Numbered from the stretch's first letter, positions 37,577 through 46,959 are shown. The stretch: DNA of 64,000 nt from Agromyces agglutinans (GCF_009647605.1 NZ_WJIF01000004.1:237455-301454); one strand, 5' to 3'. Numbers and translations: made by a program. Notes: a model not told the origin generated them from the letters alone.

Positions 37577-40066
37577 ATGACATCCCCAACCCGAATCCGC
37601 GAACGGGGCCGCAGCGGCCTCCGTCGCTCGCTCGCTCTCGCGGCACCCGGCCTGCTCGTCGCCGGGCTGATCGCCATGGGCCCCGTCGCGCCGGCCGGTG
37701 CCGCCGAGCCCGTCGACGGAGCGCGCACCTCGACCGATCCGATGTTCCCGAACGTCGGCAACGGCGGCTACGACGCGCTCGACTACGACGTCGCCATCGC
37801 CTGGACTCCCGACGCTGCGCAGACCGGCACGACGATCACCGGCTCGATCGTCGCATCGACCACGATGACCGCGACGGCGCCCGCACCGCTGCGGAGCTTC
37901 TCGCTCGACTTCGAGGGGCTCGAGGTCGACGCCGTGCGGGTCGACGGCGTGCCGGCCGCCTGGGTCCGCGACACCGACCCCGACGCGATCAAGTACAAGT
38001 TGGTCGTCACGCCGGCGACGCCCGTGAGCGGCGAGTTCACGGTCACCGTCGACTACCACGGCGTGCCGAGCTCCCACACCGACCTCGACGGCTCCTCAGA
38101 GGGCTGGAACGGCACCTCCGACGGCGCGATCATGCTCGGCCAGCCGATCGGCTCGATGGCGGGGTATCCGCACAACAACACGCCGGCCGACAAGGCGACG
38201 TACACGTTCACCCTCGACATCCCGACCGTGCTGAACGACGTCTCGGGCACGGCACCCGGTGCGGGCGCCGCTGTCGGCAACGGCGAGCTCGTCGCGCGCA
38301 CGCCGTCGGCCGACGGCAGCCGCACCACCTGGGTGTGGGAGCAGGCGAGGCCGATGGCATCCGAACTCGCGATCGTCTCGATCGGCCGGTACGACGTGAT
38401 CGAGGCGCAGTTCGAGCTCACCGACGGCCGGGTCATCCCGTCGTGGTCGTTCATGGACTCGGCGCTGTCCGAGGCGAACAAGACCCGCATCCGCGACCGT
38501 GCCGCGCAGCTCGGGGCGATCATCCGCAACCTCGAGACGCTGTACGGCCCGTACCCCGGCGGCAGCACGGGCGTCGTGGTCGACACGGTCCCGGGCGGCA
38601 TCAACTACGCGCTCGAGACGCAGGACCGCTCGTTCTTCCCGTCGACGAACTCGGTGGCCGGCAACACGCTGATCCACGAGCTCGTGCACCAGTGGTACGG
38701 CGACAACGTCTCGCCGACGACCTGGACCGACATCTGGATCGGCGAGGGCATGGCCACGTGGGGTCCCTCGTACTACAACTCGGCCGAGGGCTTCGGCACG
38801 GGCACCACGCCGAGCGAGACGACGTACTTCAACTCGTGGAACGGGCAGGCCGCGAGCAGCCCGAACTGGTCGATCCCGCCGGGCTCGCAGACCGACTCGG
38901 CCGAGCTGTACGGCTACCAGACCTACACGCGCGGTGCGCAGTTCTGGGCCGCGCTGCGCGTGGCGATCGGCGACGACGCGTTCTTCGCGCTGATCGAGCA
39001 GTGGCAGACGCGCTACGCCGGCACGAGTCGGACGGGCGCCGACCTGAAGGCGCTCGCCGAGGAGCTGTCGGGCCGCGACCTCGACGCGTTCTACGCCGAC
39101 TGGATCCTCGAGCCGGGCAAGCCGGCCTGGCCCGAGAAGCTCACCGTCGAACTCGTGGCCGACGCCGCGTCGAGCGTGCTCGCGGCGGGGGACGTCGTCG
39201 GCTACACGCTGCGCGCGACGAACACCGGGCCGGTGCCGCTGGCGAGCTCGGTCGTCACCGTCGACCTCGCGGAGGTGCTCGAGCGGGCGGCGATCGACGC
39301 CGGCGAGCTGCCCGACGGCCTGACGCTCGACGGCACCACGCTCGCGTGGACGGTCCCCGAGGCGGCGGTCGGCGCACCCGTCGTGACCGTCTCGTTCGAG
39401 GCGACGGTGTCGAAGGGCGCGCCGGGCGGGGCGATGACGGCCACGGCGTCGGTCGCGACCTTGGGCGGTACGTGCGCGAGCTGCACATCGACGCTCGCGG
39501 TCGACACCGAGCGGCCCACGGCGACGCTCGTGTCGCCGTCGACCGCGGGGCCGTTCCAGTCGCTCGCGGTGCAGGTCGACGCGACCGACGACCAGGGTCT
39601 CTCGCGCATCGTGGCGAACGTGTACCGGGACGGCAAGCTCGTGAAGAGCACGCAGTCGGCCGTGGCCGGAGGCGCGACGAGCGGCACGCACACCGCGACG
39701 GTGCCGCTGGCCGACGGCGCCTACACCGTGAAGTTCAACTCGCAGGACCTCGCGGGGAACATCTCGAAGACCGGGACGTTCGGATTCACCGTCGACGCGA
39801 CGGCGCCCACCGTGACGGTGAAGGACGGCCCGTCGTTCACCGTGCCGACGGGCGACACCTACGACCGCGTCAGCTACAAGCTGCACGACGCGGGCAAGGT
39901 CGACCGCGTGAGCATCAACGGCGTCGTGAAGGACCTGAACGACCACGCGTGGTCCGACGTGAACTTCCTCCGCCCCGGCGTCTTCGGGGCCGTGCGCGGC
40001 GCGAACACCCTCGTCGTGTACGACGTCGCGGGGAACGCCACGACGCTGACGTTCACGCTGAACTGA
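37577..40066 (+). CDS. Secreted M1-family metallopeptidase with Ig-like C-terminus
   Basis: An 829-aa exported aminopeptidase-like enzyme. There is a signal peptide to about residue 43 (APAGA), an N-terminal beta domain and a catalytic core with HELVHQW (His367, His371) and WIGEG (Glu390), the M1 zinc ligands. The GAMEN-type exopeptidase motif is replaced by GGINYALETQ, as in other bacterial secreted members. Residues about 525-829 are beta-sandwich domains. No LPXTG or membrane anchor is present, so it is released. GGAGGA lies before ATG 37577. Confidence 0.93.
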   Translation: MTSPTRIRERGRSGLRRSLALAAPGLLVAGLIAMGPVAPAGAAEPVDGARTSTDPMFPNVGNGGYDALDYDVAIAWTPDAAQTGTTITGSIVASTTMTATAPAPLRSFSLDFEGLEVDAVRVDGVPAAWVRDTDPDAIKYKLVVTPATPVSGEFTVTVDYHGVPSSHTDLDGSSEGWNGTSDGAIMLGQPIGSMAGYPHNNTPADKATYTFTLDIPTVLNDVSGTAPGAGAAVGNGELVARTPSADGSRTTWVWEQARPMASELAIVSIGRYDVIEAQFELTDGRVIPSWSFMDSALSEANKTRIRDRAAQLGAIIRNLETLYGPYPGGSTGVVVDTVPGGINYALETQDRSFFPSTNSVAGNTLIHELVHQWYGDNVSPTTWTDIWIGEGMATWGPSYYNSAEGFGTGTTPSETTYFNSWNGQAASSPNWSIPPGSQTDSAELYGYQTYTRGAQFWAALRVAIGDDAFFALIEQWQTRYAGTSRTGADLKALAEELSGRDLDAFYADWILEPGKPAWPEKLTVELVADAASSVLAAGDVVGYTLRATNTGPVPLASSVVTVDLAEVLERAAIDAGELPDGLTLDGTTLAWTVPEAAVGAPVVTVSFEATVSKGAPGGAMTATASVATLGGTCASCTSTLAVDTERPTATLVSPSTAGPFQSLAVQVDATDDQGLSRIVANVYRDGKLVKSTQSAVAGGATSGTHTATVPLADGAYTVKFNSQDLAGNISKTGTFGFTVDATAPTVTVKDGPSFTVPTGDTYDRVSYKLHDAGKVDRVSINGVVKDLNDHAWSDVNFLRPGVFGAVRGANTLVVYDVAGNATTLTFTLN

Positions 40067-40073
40067 GGGAGCG

Positions 40074-40102
40074 GGCCGGCCGGTCCCTTCGACCGGCCGG
40101 CC
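40074..40102 (+). terminator. Terminator after the M1 peptidase
   Basis: 12-bp GC-only arms GGCCGGCCGGTC / GACCGGCCGGCC with loop CCTTC, 8 nt after the stop. Confidence 0.8.
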
Positions 40103-40151
40103 GGGCCTCGGCGGGCCCGCCGCGGACCGGCCAGCTCCCAGCGGCATCGGC

Positions 40152-40157
40152 TACCGT
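40152..40157 (+). promoter_or_regulatory. -10 box deciding the DUF5997 start
   Basis: TACCGT lies 6 nt before GTG 40164 but directly abuts ATG 40158, so GTG 40164 is the likelier leaderless start. Confidence 0.5.
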
Positions 40158-40163
40158 ATGAGG

Positions 40164-40574
40164 GTGAGCCAGTCGATGAAACCTGAGAACGCGGCGAAGA
40201 AGCTCGGCATCCTGCTGGAGGCCGCGCCCGAGTCGTTCCGCGAGGGCACGGTGACCCGCGACGAGCTCGCCGCACTGCAGGCCGACCCGCCCGAGTGGCT
40301 CGCCACGCTGCGCCGCGAAGGCCCGCACCCCAAGCGCGTCGTCGCCGAGAAGCTCGGCATCTCGAACTCGGGCCTCGCGCGTTCGGGCATCACCGACCCG
40401 CTGACCACCGCCGAGATCAAGGCGCTGCTCGCCGCTCCGCCCGAGTGGCTCGTGACCGAGCGCGCGACGCAGGCGGCCGTGCGCGCCGAGAAGGTGCGCG
40501 TCGCCGAGCGCGACAAGGAGCGCGCCGCGCGCGGGGCATCCGATGCCCGTCGTTCCGGAGGCGGCGGGGTCTGA
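40164..40574 (+). CDS. DUF5997 family protein
   Basis: A 136-aa soluble protein beginning MSQSMKPENAAKKLGILLEA. It has two related repeats: LQADPPEWLATLRREGPHPK followed by VAEKLGISNSGLARSGI, and LLAAPPEWLVTERAT. This matches DUF5997 as I recall it. A Lys/Arg/Glu-rich tail follows. Function is unknown; it occurs near LysR-type sensor proteins. The start is set by the -10 box spacing. Confidence 0.82.
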   Translation: MSQSMKPENAAKKLGILLEAAPESFREGTVTRDELAALQADPPEWLATLRREGPHPKRVVAEKLGISNSGLARSGITDPLTTAEIKALLAAPPEWLVTERATQAAVRAEKVRVAERDKERAARGASDARRSGGGGV

Positions 40575-40601
40575 CGCTCCGCCCGCCGGTCCGGCGCCGC
40601 G

Positions 40602-41234
40602 TCAGGCGGCGTACTGCGCACGCACGAACGCCGTGACGTCGGCGAGCTCGGCCTCGGAGACCGAGTGCGCGACGCCCTCGTAGATGCGCTCGTCGAGCGA
40701 CGAGTGCGCCGGCAGCCAGGTGCGCGTGTGTTCGACGGCATCGCCCGGGATCACCGTGTCGGCCGTGCCGCGCCCCCAAAACACGGGCGGTGCGAGTTCG
40801 GCGAGGCGATCGTCGGCCTCGCGCTCGCCCGGGAGGGCGAAGCCCGCCAGGCTGACGGCGTACGAGAAGCGATCGGGGTCGCGACGCAGCAGTTCCAGCG
40901 CCATCGCACCGCCCTGCGAGAATCCGAGCAGGCCCACGGATGCCTCGCCCGGCCACACCCGGTCGAGCCAGTCGATCACGGCGGTCGTGGCCGACTGCGC
41001 CTGATCGACCGAGCGCTGGCGGCCCTCGTCGAGGAGCGCGAACCAGGCGTGTCCGAAGTCGGCGGCGATCGGGGCGCGCAGCGACGCGATGACCGGCTGC
41101 AACGGCAGGTAGGGCGCGAGGCCGAACAGGTCGCCCTCGTGCGAGTTGTACCCGTGCAGGAGCACGAGCAGCGGCCGCCCCTGCCGGTCGGCGGGGGAGG
41201 CCGACCAGAGGACGGCGTCGTCGTCGATGCGCAT
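40602..41234 (-). CDS. Phospholipase/carboxylesterase family alpha/beta-hydrolase
   Basis: A 210-aa single-domain hydrolase. The oxyanion-hole motif is LLHGYNSHEGD, the nucleophile elbow GFSQGGAMALE (Ser), Asp in GTADTVIPGD and His in GVAHSVSEAE, the family's triad. Substrate unknown. TACGCT lies 6 nt before ATG 41234, again leaderless. Confidence 0.92.
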   Translation of the reverse strand: MRIDDDAVLWSASPADRQGRPLLVLLHGYNSHEGDLFGLAPYLPLQPVIASLRAPIAADFGHAWFALLDEGRQRSVDQAQSATTAVIDWLDRVWPGEASVGLLGFSQGGAMALELLRRDPDRFSYAVSLAGFALPGEREADDRLAELAPPVFWGRGTADTVIPGDAVEHTRTWLPAHSSLDERIYEGVAHSVSEAELADVTAFVRAQYAA

Positions 41235-41285
41235 CAGAGCAGCGTACGCCACGGCGTCGAGCGCCCGGTGAGGCAGAATCGACGC

Positions 41286-41864
41286 ATGAGCGTGCGCACC
41301 CCGGACCCCGATTGGCACGACGACGAGCCCGACGACCGAGCCCCGGCGAACCCCGGCTGGCTCACCGATCTCGAGCTCGCCGAGGTGCGAGGCCGCCTGC
41401 CCCTCCTGTACGTCGAGGCGGTGCCGGTGCGCGTCGACGGGCTCGGCCAGGTCACCGAGGTCGGGCTGCTGCTGCGCGCCAACGCGGTCGGCGAGATGAC
41501 CCGAACCCTCGTCTCCGGGCGCGTGATGTACGGCGAGACCGTGCGCGACGCGCTCTTCCGCCACCTCGAGAAGGACCTCGGACCGATGGCGTTCCCGCTG
41601 CTGCCCGCGAGCCCGGTGCCCGCGGCGGTCGCCGAGTACTTCCCCATGCCGGGCATCACGCCGTTCACCGACGAGCGCCAGCACGCGGTGTCGCTCGTCT
41701 ACGTCGTGCCCGTGACCGGCACGTGCGAGCCGCGGCAGGACGCGCTCGAGGTGACCTGGATGCCGCCGCAGGAGGCCGTCGCCCAGTCGGTCGGCGACGA
41801 GCTCGAGGGCGGCCGCGGCGTGCTCGTGCGGCAGGCGCTCGCGTCGGTCGGCGCGCTCGGGTAG
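41286..41864 (+). CDS. NUDIX hydrolase-like protein (DUF4916)
   Basis: A 192-aa protein. The region GRVMYGETVRDALFRHLEKDLG sits where a Nudix box should be, but REUXEE becomes RHLEKD, so catalytic metal ligands are partly missing. The rest fits DUF4916, a NUDIX-like family of actinobacteria with unknown substrate (VVPVTGTCEPRQDALEVTWM). CAGAAT lies 6 nt before ATG 41286. It may be a binding protein or use altered chemistry. Confidence 0.85.
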   Translation: MSVRTPDPDWHDDEPDDRAPANPGWLTDLELAEVRGRLPLLYVEAVPVRVDGLGQVTEVGLLLRANAVGEMTRTLVSGRVMYGETVRDALFRHLEKDLGPMAFPLLPASPVPAAVAEYFPMPGITPFTDERQHAVSLVYVVPVTGTCEPRQDALEVTWMPPQEAVAQSVGDELEGGRGVLVRQALASVGALG

Positions 41865-41894
41865 CTCCTCGACCGCCGGCCGCCGGCCGCCGCG

Positions 41895-42395
41895 TCAGCG
41901 GACCAGCCGCACCTCGTGGATCTCCTCGCCGAGGAACGGCTGCACCTGCTCGGCCCCGTCGGGCGTGAACCCGTTGCGCGCGTAGAACCGGTGCGCGCGC
42001 GGGTTGTCGGACGCGACCCACAGGTACACGGGGTCCTCGCCGCACGCGGCGTCGAAGAGCTGCTGCCCGATGCCCGTGCCGTGGTACGCGTCGAGCAGGT
42101 AGATGAAGTACAGCTCGCGCTCGCGCGGCGGGTTCTCGTCGCGAGCGGGGCCCGAGCCGACGAAGCCCACGATCTCGCCGTCGACGAGGGCCGCGTACTG
42201 CGAGTACTCCTCGCCGCGCTCGGCGTAGTGGTTCCACAGTTCGGCCATGCGGCGCGGCGAGAGGTGCTCGAACGCGGCAGCGCTGATCAGGTGGTCGTAC
42301 GTCTCGTGCCAGCAGGTCGCGTGGACGCGACCGAGGGCCTCGACATCGGAGTCGCGGATGGGGCGGACGACGGTGGCAACGACATCGGTGCTCAT
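41895..42395 (-). CDS. GNAT-family N-acetyltransferase
   Basis: A 166-aa protein. YFIYLLDAYHGTGIGQQLFD holds the acetyl-CoA pyrophosphate loop (GTGIG), and LWVASDNPRAHRFYARNGF is the classic C-terminal strand-helix. Substrate unknown. TACCCT lies 7 nt upstream of ATG 42395. Confidence 0.93.
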   Translation of the reverse strand: MSTDVVATVVRPIRDSDVEALGRVHATCWHETYDHLISAAAFEHLSPRRMAELWNHYAERGEEYSQYAALVDGEIVGFVGSGPARDENPPRERELYFIYLLDAYHGTGIGQQLFDAACGEDPVYLWVASDNPRAHRFYARNGFTPDGAEQVQPFLGEEIHEVRLVR

Positions 42396-42436
42396 GCCAC
42401 CAAGGGTAGGCGACGCCTCTCGAACTCCGAAATCGA

Positions 42437-42470
42437 CGACGGCCCGCCACCGCGAGGTGACGGGCCGTCG
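42437..42470 (-). terminator. Terminator after the DEAD-box helicase gene
   Basis: CGACGGCCCG and CGGGCCGTCG arms, 14-nt loop, located 18 nt past the helicase stop and before the GNAT promoter. Confidence 0.7.
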
Positions 42471-42487
42471 GTGCTCGTGCGGCTGGA

Positions 42488-44053
42488 TCAGCCCTGTGCG
42501 CGGCGGTTGCTGCGCGAGTTGCCCGAGGGCGACACGAGGCTGCCGACGCGCAGGGGCGCCTTGCCGCCGGAGGAGCGGTTGGAGGTGCTCCGCTGAGCGC
42601 CGGTCGACTGGGCGCCGCGGCCCTGGCCGCCGCCCTGCTTCGGGGCGTTCGCACGGGCCTCGGCGGGGCGGCCGGAACGGTCGCGACGGGGGGCGCTCGC
42701 GACATCCGTCTGACCGCCGTTGCCGCCGCGGCCGCGACCGCGACCCTGGCCGCCGCCCGTCCGCGCTTCGCCGCTGCGCTCGTCGCGAGCGGCGCGCTTG
42801 CGCTGGGCGTTGGCGCCCTGCGATCGACCGCCGCCGCCCTGGTGCTGGGTCTCGGCGCGGGGCGCGGGCTTCACGTACGGGGCGACGTCGCCCACGAGGG
42901 CGACGACGTTCCGCGACTCGGGGGTCACGCGCTCGGGCGTCACGCGGATGTCGGCCTTGCGGAGCAGCTTCTTCAGGTCGTCCATCTGCGACGGGATCGC
43001 GATGGTCACGACGTCGCCCTCGCTGCCGGCGCGGGCCGTGCGGCCCGAGCGGTGCAGGTACGCCTTGTGCTCCATGGGCGGGTCGACGTGGATGACCAGC
43101 TCGATGTCGTCGACGTGCACGCCGCGCGCCGCGACATCCGTCGCCACCATGACGTTGACCGAGCCGTCGCCGAACGCGGCCAGGTTGCGGTCGCGCTGCG
43201 GCTGCGACAGGTTGCCGTGCAGGTCGACGGCGGGGATGCCCTGCTCGGTGAGCTTCTTCGCGAGCTTCTTGGCCTGGTGCTTGGTGCGCATGAACAGGAT
43301 GCGACGCCCGGTACCCGACGCGAGCGTCTTCACGAGGTCGTTCTTCGCTTCCAGGTCGTCGACCTGGAACACGTGGTGGGTCATCGCGGCGACGTGCGAG
43401 GTGGCCTCGTCGACCGAGTGCAGCACCTCGTTGTGGAGGAAGCGCTTGACGAGCTTGTCCACGCCGTTGTCGAGGGTCGCCGAGAACAGCAGGCGCTGGC
43501 CCGACTGGGGCGTCTTGTCCATGATGCGCGTGACGACGGGCAGGAAGCCGAGGTCGGCCATGTGGTCGGCCTCGTCGAGCACCGTGATCTCGACCGCGTC
43601 GAGGCTCGCGAAGCCCTGCTTCATGAGGTCCTCGAGGCGTCCGGGGCAGGCGACGACGATGTCGACGCCGGCGCGCAGCGCCTCGACCTGGCGCTTCTGG
43701 TTGATGCCGCCGAAGATCGTCGTGGTCTTCATGCCGTACGCGGCGGCGAGCGGCGCGAGCACCGCATCGATCTGCGTCGCGAGCTCGCGAGTCGGCGCGA
43801 GCACGAGCCCGAGCGGGCGACCGGGGCGGCGCTTGCCGCCCGCGAGCGAGGTGCCGAGGCGCGCGACCATGGGCAGCGCGAACGCGATCGTCTTGCCGGA
43901 TCCGGTCTTGCCGCGGCCGAGCACGTCGCGCCCGGCGAGCGTGTCGGGCAGCGTGTCGGCCTGGATCGGGAACGGGGTGGTCTTGCCGTCGGCCTCGAGG
44001 ACGGCGACGAGCGGTGCGGGCACGCCGAGCGTGCGGAACGTGGTTTCGGTCAA
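42488..44053 (-). CDS. DEAD-box ATP-dependent RNA helicase
   Basis: A 521-aa protein. It has a Q motif (TPFPIQADTLP), Walker A GKTGSGKT, PTRELA, the DEAD box (VLDEADHMADLG), SAT and motif VI HRSGRTARAG. The C-terminal 110 residues are Gly/Arg/Gln-rich (GGGQGRGRGRGGNGGQ), an RNA-binding tail as in RhlE/CsdA-type enzymes acting in ribosome assembly and mRNA decay. I place the start at TTG 44053 (MTETTFRTLGVPAP), matching family N-termini. An in-frame ATG further upstream would add an unconserved 43-residue stretch. Leader is long (see next entry). Confidence 0.93.
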   Translation of the reverse strand: MTETTFRTLGVPAPLVAVLEADGKTTPFPIQADTLPDTLAGRDVLGRGKTGSGKTIAFALPMVARLGTSLAGGKRRPGRPLGLVLAPTRELATQIDAVLAPLAAAYGMKTTTIFGGINQKRQVEALRAGVDIVVACPGRLEDLMKQGFASLDAVEITVLDEADHMADLGFLPVVTRIMDKTPQSGQRLLFSATLDNGVDKLVKRFLHNEVLHSVDEATSHVAAMTHHVFQVDDLEAKNDLVKTLASGTGRRILFMRTKHQAKKLAKKLTEQGIPAVDLHGNLSQPQRDRNLAAFGDGSVNVMVATDVAARGVHVDDIELVIHVDPPMEHKAYLHRSGRTARAGSEGDVVTIAIPSQMDDLKKLLRKADIRVTPERVTPESRNVVALVGDVAPYVKPAPRAETQHQGGGGRSQGANAQRKRAARDERSGEARTGGGQGRGRGRGGNGGQTDVASAPRRDRSGRPAEARANAPKQGGGQGRGAQSTGAQRSTSNRSSGGKAPLRVGSLVSPSGNSRSNRRAQG

Positions 44054-44295
44054 GGGGTGGTGCCTTTCGGGCAGGGTGCCACGGTCGGTCCAACGACTGC
44101 GAGGCAGCCGGTTCAGGGCCCGACGGTGGGAGCATGGCGAAGTCGCCGGTCGGCGAATCCGTTCGCCGTATGAATGAGTCATCGGGCCCGAAGCCCGGAA
44201 GCGTTCTACGACGCGGGCGACGCGGCAACGCGCACACCGTGGTCGAGCATAGCCCATGGGCCTGCGAAGGGCACTCAGCATCGCGGGCCGGCGCG
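44054..44295 (-). other. Leader region of the DEAD-box gene
   Basis: 242 bases without a supported gene. A TATGCT -10 candidate lies at 44246-44251 (minus), giving a 5' UTR of about 190 nt. Long leaders are common for cold-responsive RNA helicases. I see no riboswitch fold by eye. Confidence 0.4.
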
Positions 44296-44925
44296 TCAGC
44301 GGGGCATCCGCTCGCCGACCGGGATCTCCTCGGCCACCGTGTTGCCGGCCTGCGCGAGCGGGCACGACCACGACGGGTCGTACGCGCACGACGGGTTGTA
44401 GGCGAAGTTGAAGTCGACGACGATCGTGTCGTCGCCCGCACCCGCGCCGAGGTCGGCGCCCTTCATGGTGTCGAGCAGGTAGCGGCCGCCGCCGTAGGTG
44501 CCACCGGGCGCGCCCGCGAGTGCGTCCTTCACGGGCAGGAACAGGCCGCCCGCGTACCCGGCGACCCGCCACAGGTCGAGCGTGCCGGTCGCCGGCACGC
44601 GCACGGTGCCCACGAGCGTGAACGGGATCGGTCCGTCGGTCGCCGAGTCGACGACGATGCGCACGGGCTCGGCGGTGCGGCGCACCTCGAGCTCGAACCG
44701 CCAGTCGGGGTCGTAGCGCGAGACCGTGAGGCCCGTGAACCGCGCGCGGTCGTCGGGCAGCAGCGGCGACTGCGGATGCCCCGCGAACAGCTCGTCTCGC
44801 CCCGACCGCCACAGCTCGTGGCCCGCGGCCGGGTCGGTCGCGCTCAACTGGCGCACGCCCGCGTAGAGGCCCGCGACGCGGCGCCGCCAGTCGGCGAGCT
44901 GGAGCGTGCCGAGCGACGCGGTCAT
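44296..44925 (-). CDS. DUF1684 protein
   Basis: A 209-aa soluble protein with the DUF1684 hallmark near the C-terminus: DFNFAYNPSCAYDPSWSCPL and AEEIPVGER. GGGRYLLDTMKGAD is also typical. Function unknown. ATG 44925 overlaps the stop of the SRPBCC gene by 4 nt, so the pair is translationally coupled. Confidence 0.9.
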   Translation of the reverse strand: MTASLGTLQLADWRRRVAGLYAGVRQLSATDPAAGHELWRSGRDELFAGHPQSPLLPDDRARFTGLTVSRYDPDWRFELEVRRTAEPVRIVVDSATDGPIPFTLVGTVRVPATGTLDLWRVAGYAGGLFLPVKDALAGAPGGTYGGGRYLLDTMKGADLGAGAGDDTIVVDFNFAYNPSCAYDPSWSCPLAQAGNTVAEEIPVGERMPR

Positions 44926-45530
44926 GCGGCGGTCTCCGTGCGGCCCGTCGTCGGCGCAGCACCGGATGCTCCGGGGTCGGCGCCTGCACCGGCGTCATCA
45001 CCCTCGGCGGCGCCGGCGCTCGCGTCGACGGCGTCGGCCGTACCCGGCGGGTCGAACGACCACGTCGGCGCGAGCGCTCGCAATCGCGCACCGCGCCACT
45101 GCCAGAACAGCCAGGTCGGGTACCAGAGCGCCGCGTCGAGCACCGGCGCGCCGCTCGAGGCGAGGAGCCGGTCGCGGTAGAGCGTCCGTCCGCCGGGCAG
45201 CGGCGAGACGGCCATGCGGTGGTCCCACTCCGAGAATGCGGCGAGCGGCCCGGTGACCGCGCCGCCGCCGTCGCGGAGCATGCGCACGCCCGAGGGGATC
45301 GACGTAGGGTACGAGATGTCGACGACCTCCTCGCCCGCGGGCACGCGGCGGAACGCGAGCGCCCGCAGGCGGTGCCGCCCCTCGGGCCAGGTGGTGGGCA
45401 GGCCCCCGTCCTCGAGCGACGCGAAGTCGAGCCACGGGGTGATGACCTCGCGGAGCACGGCGGGCGACCGGATCGCGCGCCAGACGGCGTCGACCGGTGC
45501 GTCGAGCGTCAGCTTCAGGAGCACCCGCAT
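44922..45530 (-). CDS. SRPBCC-fold (START-like) protein
   Basis: A 202-aa protein. Residues 1-155 follow the polyketide-cyclase/SRPBCC pattern: VLLKLTLDAPVDAVWRAIRS at the start, central strands, FSEWDHRMAVSPLPGGRTLY. A low-complexity Ala/Gly/Asp tail completes it. It binds hydrophobic ligands in most relatives; ligand unknown. TACGCT lies 6 nt before ATG 45530. First gene of a pair with DUF1684. Confidence 0.82.
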   Translation of the reverse strand: MRVLLKLTLDAPVDAVWRAIRSPAVLREVITPWLDFASLEDGGLPTTWPEGRHRLRALAFRRVPAGEEVVDISYPTSIPSGVRMLRDGGGAVTGPLAAFSEWDHRMAVSPLPGGRTLYRDRLLASSGAPVLDAALWYPTWLFWQWRGARLRALAPTWSFDPPGTADAVDASAGAAEGDDAGAGADPGASGAAPTTGRTETAA

Positions 45531-45603
45531 GTGCCGAGCGTAGGCGCGACGCCCGACGCGGCCAAGCCGGAGAGGGGTTCGGGTCCCGGTCGGTTCGGCG
45601 TTC

Positions 45604-45609
45604 TAGACT
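45604..45609 (+). promoter_or_regulatory. -10 box of the coiled-coil protein gene
   Basis: TAGACT lies 7 nt before ATG 45617, a leaderless start. Confidence 0.55.
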
Positions 45610-45616
45610 CGCCCGC

Positions 45617-46924
45617 ATGCTCGAGGCTGCGTGGTGGCTCCCGTCGGTGGTCGTGTTCGGCGCGGCCGCCGTCGGTGCCGTGCTCGTCATGGTCGGCGTG
45701 CGGCGTGCCGCCTCCCGTCGCGGGCAAGTCGAGCTGGATGCCGGGCGGAGGCTCGAGATCGAGGCGAAGGGCCTCATCGTGCGCGCCGACGAGAGCGTGC
45801 GCGAGGGGCGCCGCGAGGTCGCCTTCGCCGAGGCGCAGTTCGGCGCGGCCCGCGCGGCCCCGCTGCGCGAGGCGGTGGACCGGGCCGGGGGACTGCTGCG
45901 GGAGGCGCTGCTGCTGCAGCAGCGGCTCGACGACGCGGAGCCCGACACCGCCGCGGAACGTCGCACCTGGAGCTCGCGCATCGCCGACGGCTGCCGCTCC
46001 GCGATCGCCCTGGTCGACGCAGCGACGGCCGAGCTGACCGCCGCGCGCGCCGCCGAGCGCGACGTCGCCGACGAGCTGCCGGTGCTGCGCGAGCGGATCG
46101 CGCAACTGCAGCGCCGCCTCGCGACCGCGGATGCCGCGCTCGAGCATCTCGGCCGACGCTTCGCCTCCTCGACGCTGGCGGCGGCCGACGCCGATCGGCG
46201 ACGGGCGTCGGCCGCCGTCGCCGAGGCCGGGGTGGCGGTCGAGGTGGCCGCGCAGCGCGCCGCCACGGCCGGAGCGGGCGATGCCGCCGAGGAGCCCGCC
46301 GCGGACCTGCTCGGCCGGGCCCGCGCGGCTGCCGAACAGGCGGAGCGCCGACTCGAGGCCGTCGAGCGCCTCGAGGCCGACCTCGCGACGGCCTCCGATG
46401 AGGCCCGCGCCGAGGCCGCACGCCTCGATGTCGAGCTGGCCGAGGCGCGCGCCCAACGCGACGGGCTGGCCGACGGCTCGGACGCCGCCGAACCCGGTGT
46501 CGCGGCCGCCGCGGTCGATCTCGGCGCCGCCCTGCGGCAGGCATCCGCCCTGCTCGCCGAACCGGCGCCCGCGCTCGCCGACCCGTTCCTCCTGCGAGAC
46601 CGACTGCGGGCCGCGCGCGACCGCGTCGAGGCCGCCCGCGCCGATGCGCGTCGCGCGTCGTCGCGGCTGCACGGCGCCCGGTCGGCGCTCGGCGGAGCGC
46701 TGGCGATCGCCGAGAGCCGGATCCTCGTCGCGCGCGGACTCGTCGACCGCGGCCGTTCGCATGTCGGCGCCGATGCGCGCACGCGCCTCGCCGAGGCCGA
46801 GCGCCAACTCGTGATCGCCCGCCAGGAACCCGACCCGGTGGCCGCGCTCGACGCCGCCCGGCGAGCGGCCGCGCGGGCCTCCGACGCCGAGGCCCTCGCA
46901 CGTTACGACGGATCACACGGCTGA
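45617..46924 (+). CDS. Membrane-anchored long coiled-coil protein (435 aa)
   Basis: One N-terminal membrane helix (LPSVVVFGAAAVGAVLVMVG, residues 8-27) is followed by about 400 residues of Ala/Glu/Arg-rich heptad-like helix with no Cys after the membrane. It may correspond to the cytoplasmic coiled-coil part seen in TPM-domain phosphatase-like proteins, but no TPM domain is present. Function unknown; a scaffold or spacer role is likely. ATG 45617 is set by the leaderless -10 box. Confidence 0.78.
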   Translation: MLEAAWWLPSVVVFGAAAVGAVLVMVGVRRAASRRGQVELDAGRRLEIEAKGLIVRADESVREGRREVAFAEAQFGAARAAPLREAVDRAGGLLREALLLQQRLDDAEPDTAAERRTWSSRIADGCRSAIALVDAATAELTAARAAERDVADELPVLRERIAQLQRRLATADAALEHLGRRFASSTLAAADADRRRASAAVAEAGVAVEVAAQRAATAGAGDAAEEPAADLLGRARAAAEQAERRLEAVERLEADLATASDEARAEAARLDVELAEARAQRDGLADGSDAAEPGVAAAAVDLGAALRQASALLAEPAPALADPFLLRDRLRAARDRVEAARADARRASSRLHGARSALGGALAIAESRILVARGLVDRGRSHVGADARTRLAEAERQLVIARQEPDPVAALDAARRAAARASDAEALARYDGSHG

Positions 46925-46947
46925 CGTCCGGCGGTCGCCGCCCCCGC

Positions 46948-46953
46948 TAGCGT
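46948..46953 (+). promoter_or_regulatory. -10 box of the ComB-like gene
   Basis: TAGCGT lies 6 nt before ATG 46960. Confidence 0.5.
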
Positions 46954-46959
46954 GAGGGC

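Noticed and set aside
44054..44183. Upstream in-frame ATG adding 43 residues to the DEAD-box helicase (MTHSYGER...)
   Set aside because: The extension is unconserved-looking and Pro/Arg-rich, while MTETTFRTLGVP matches family N-termini from TTG 44053.
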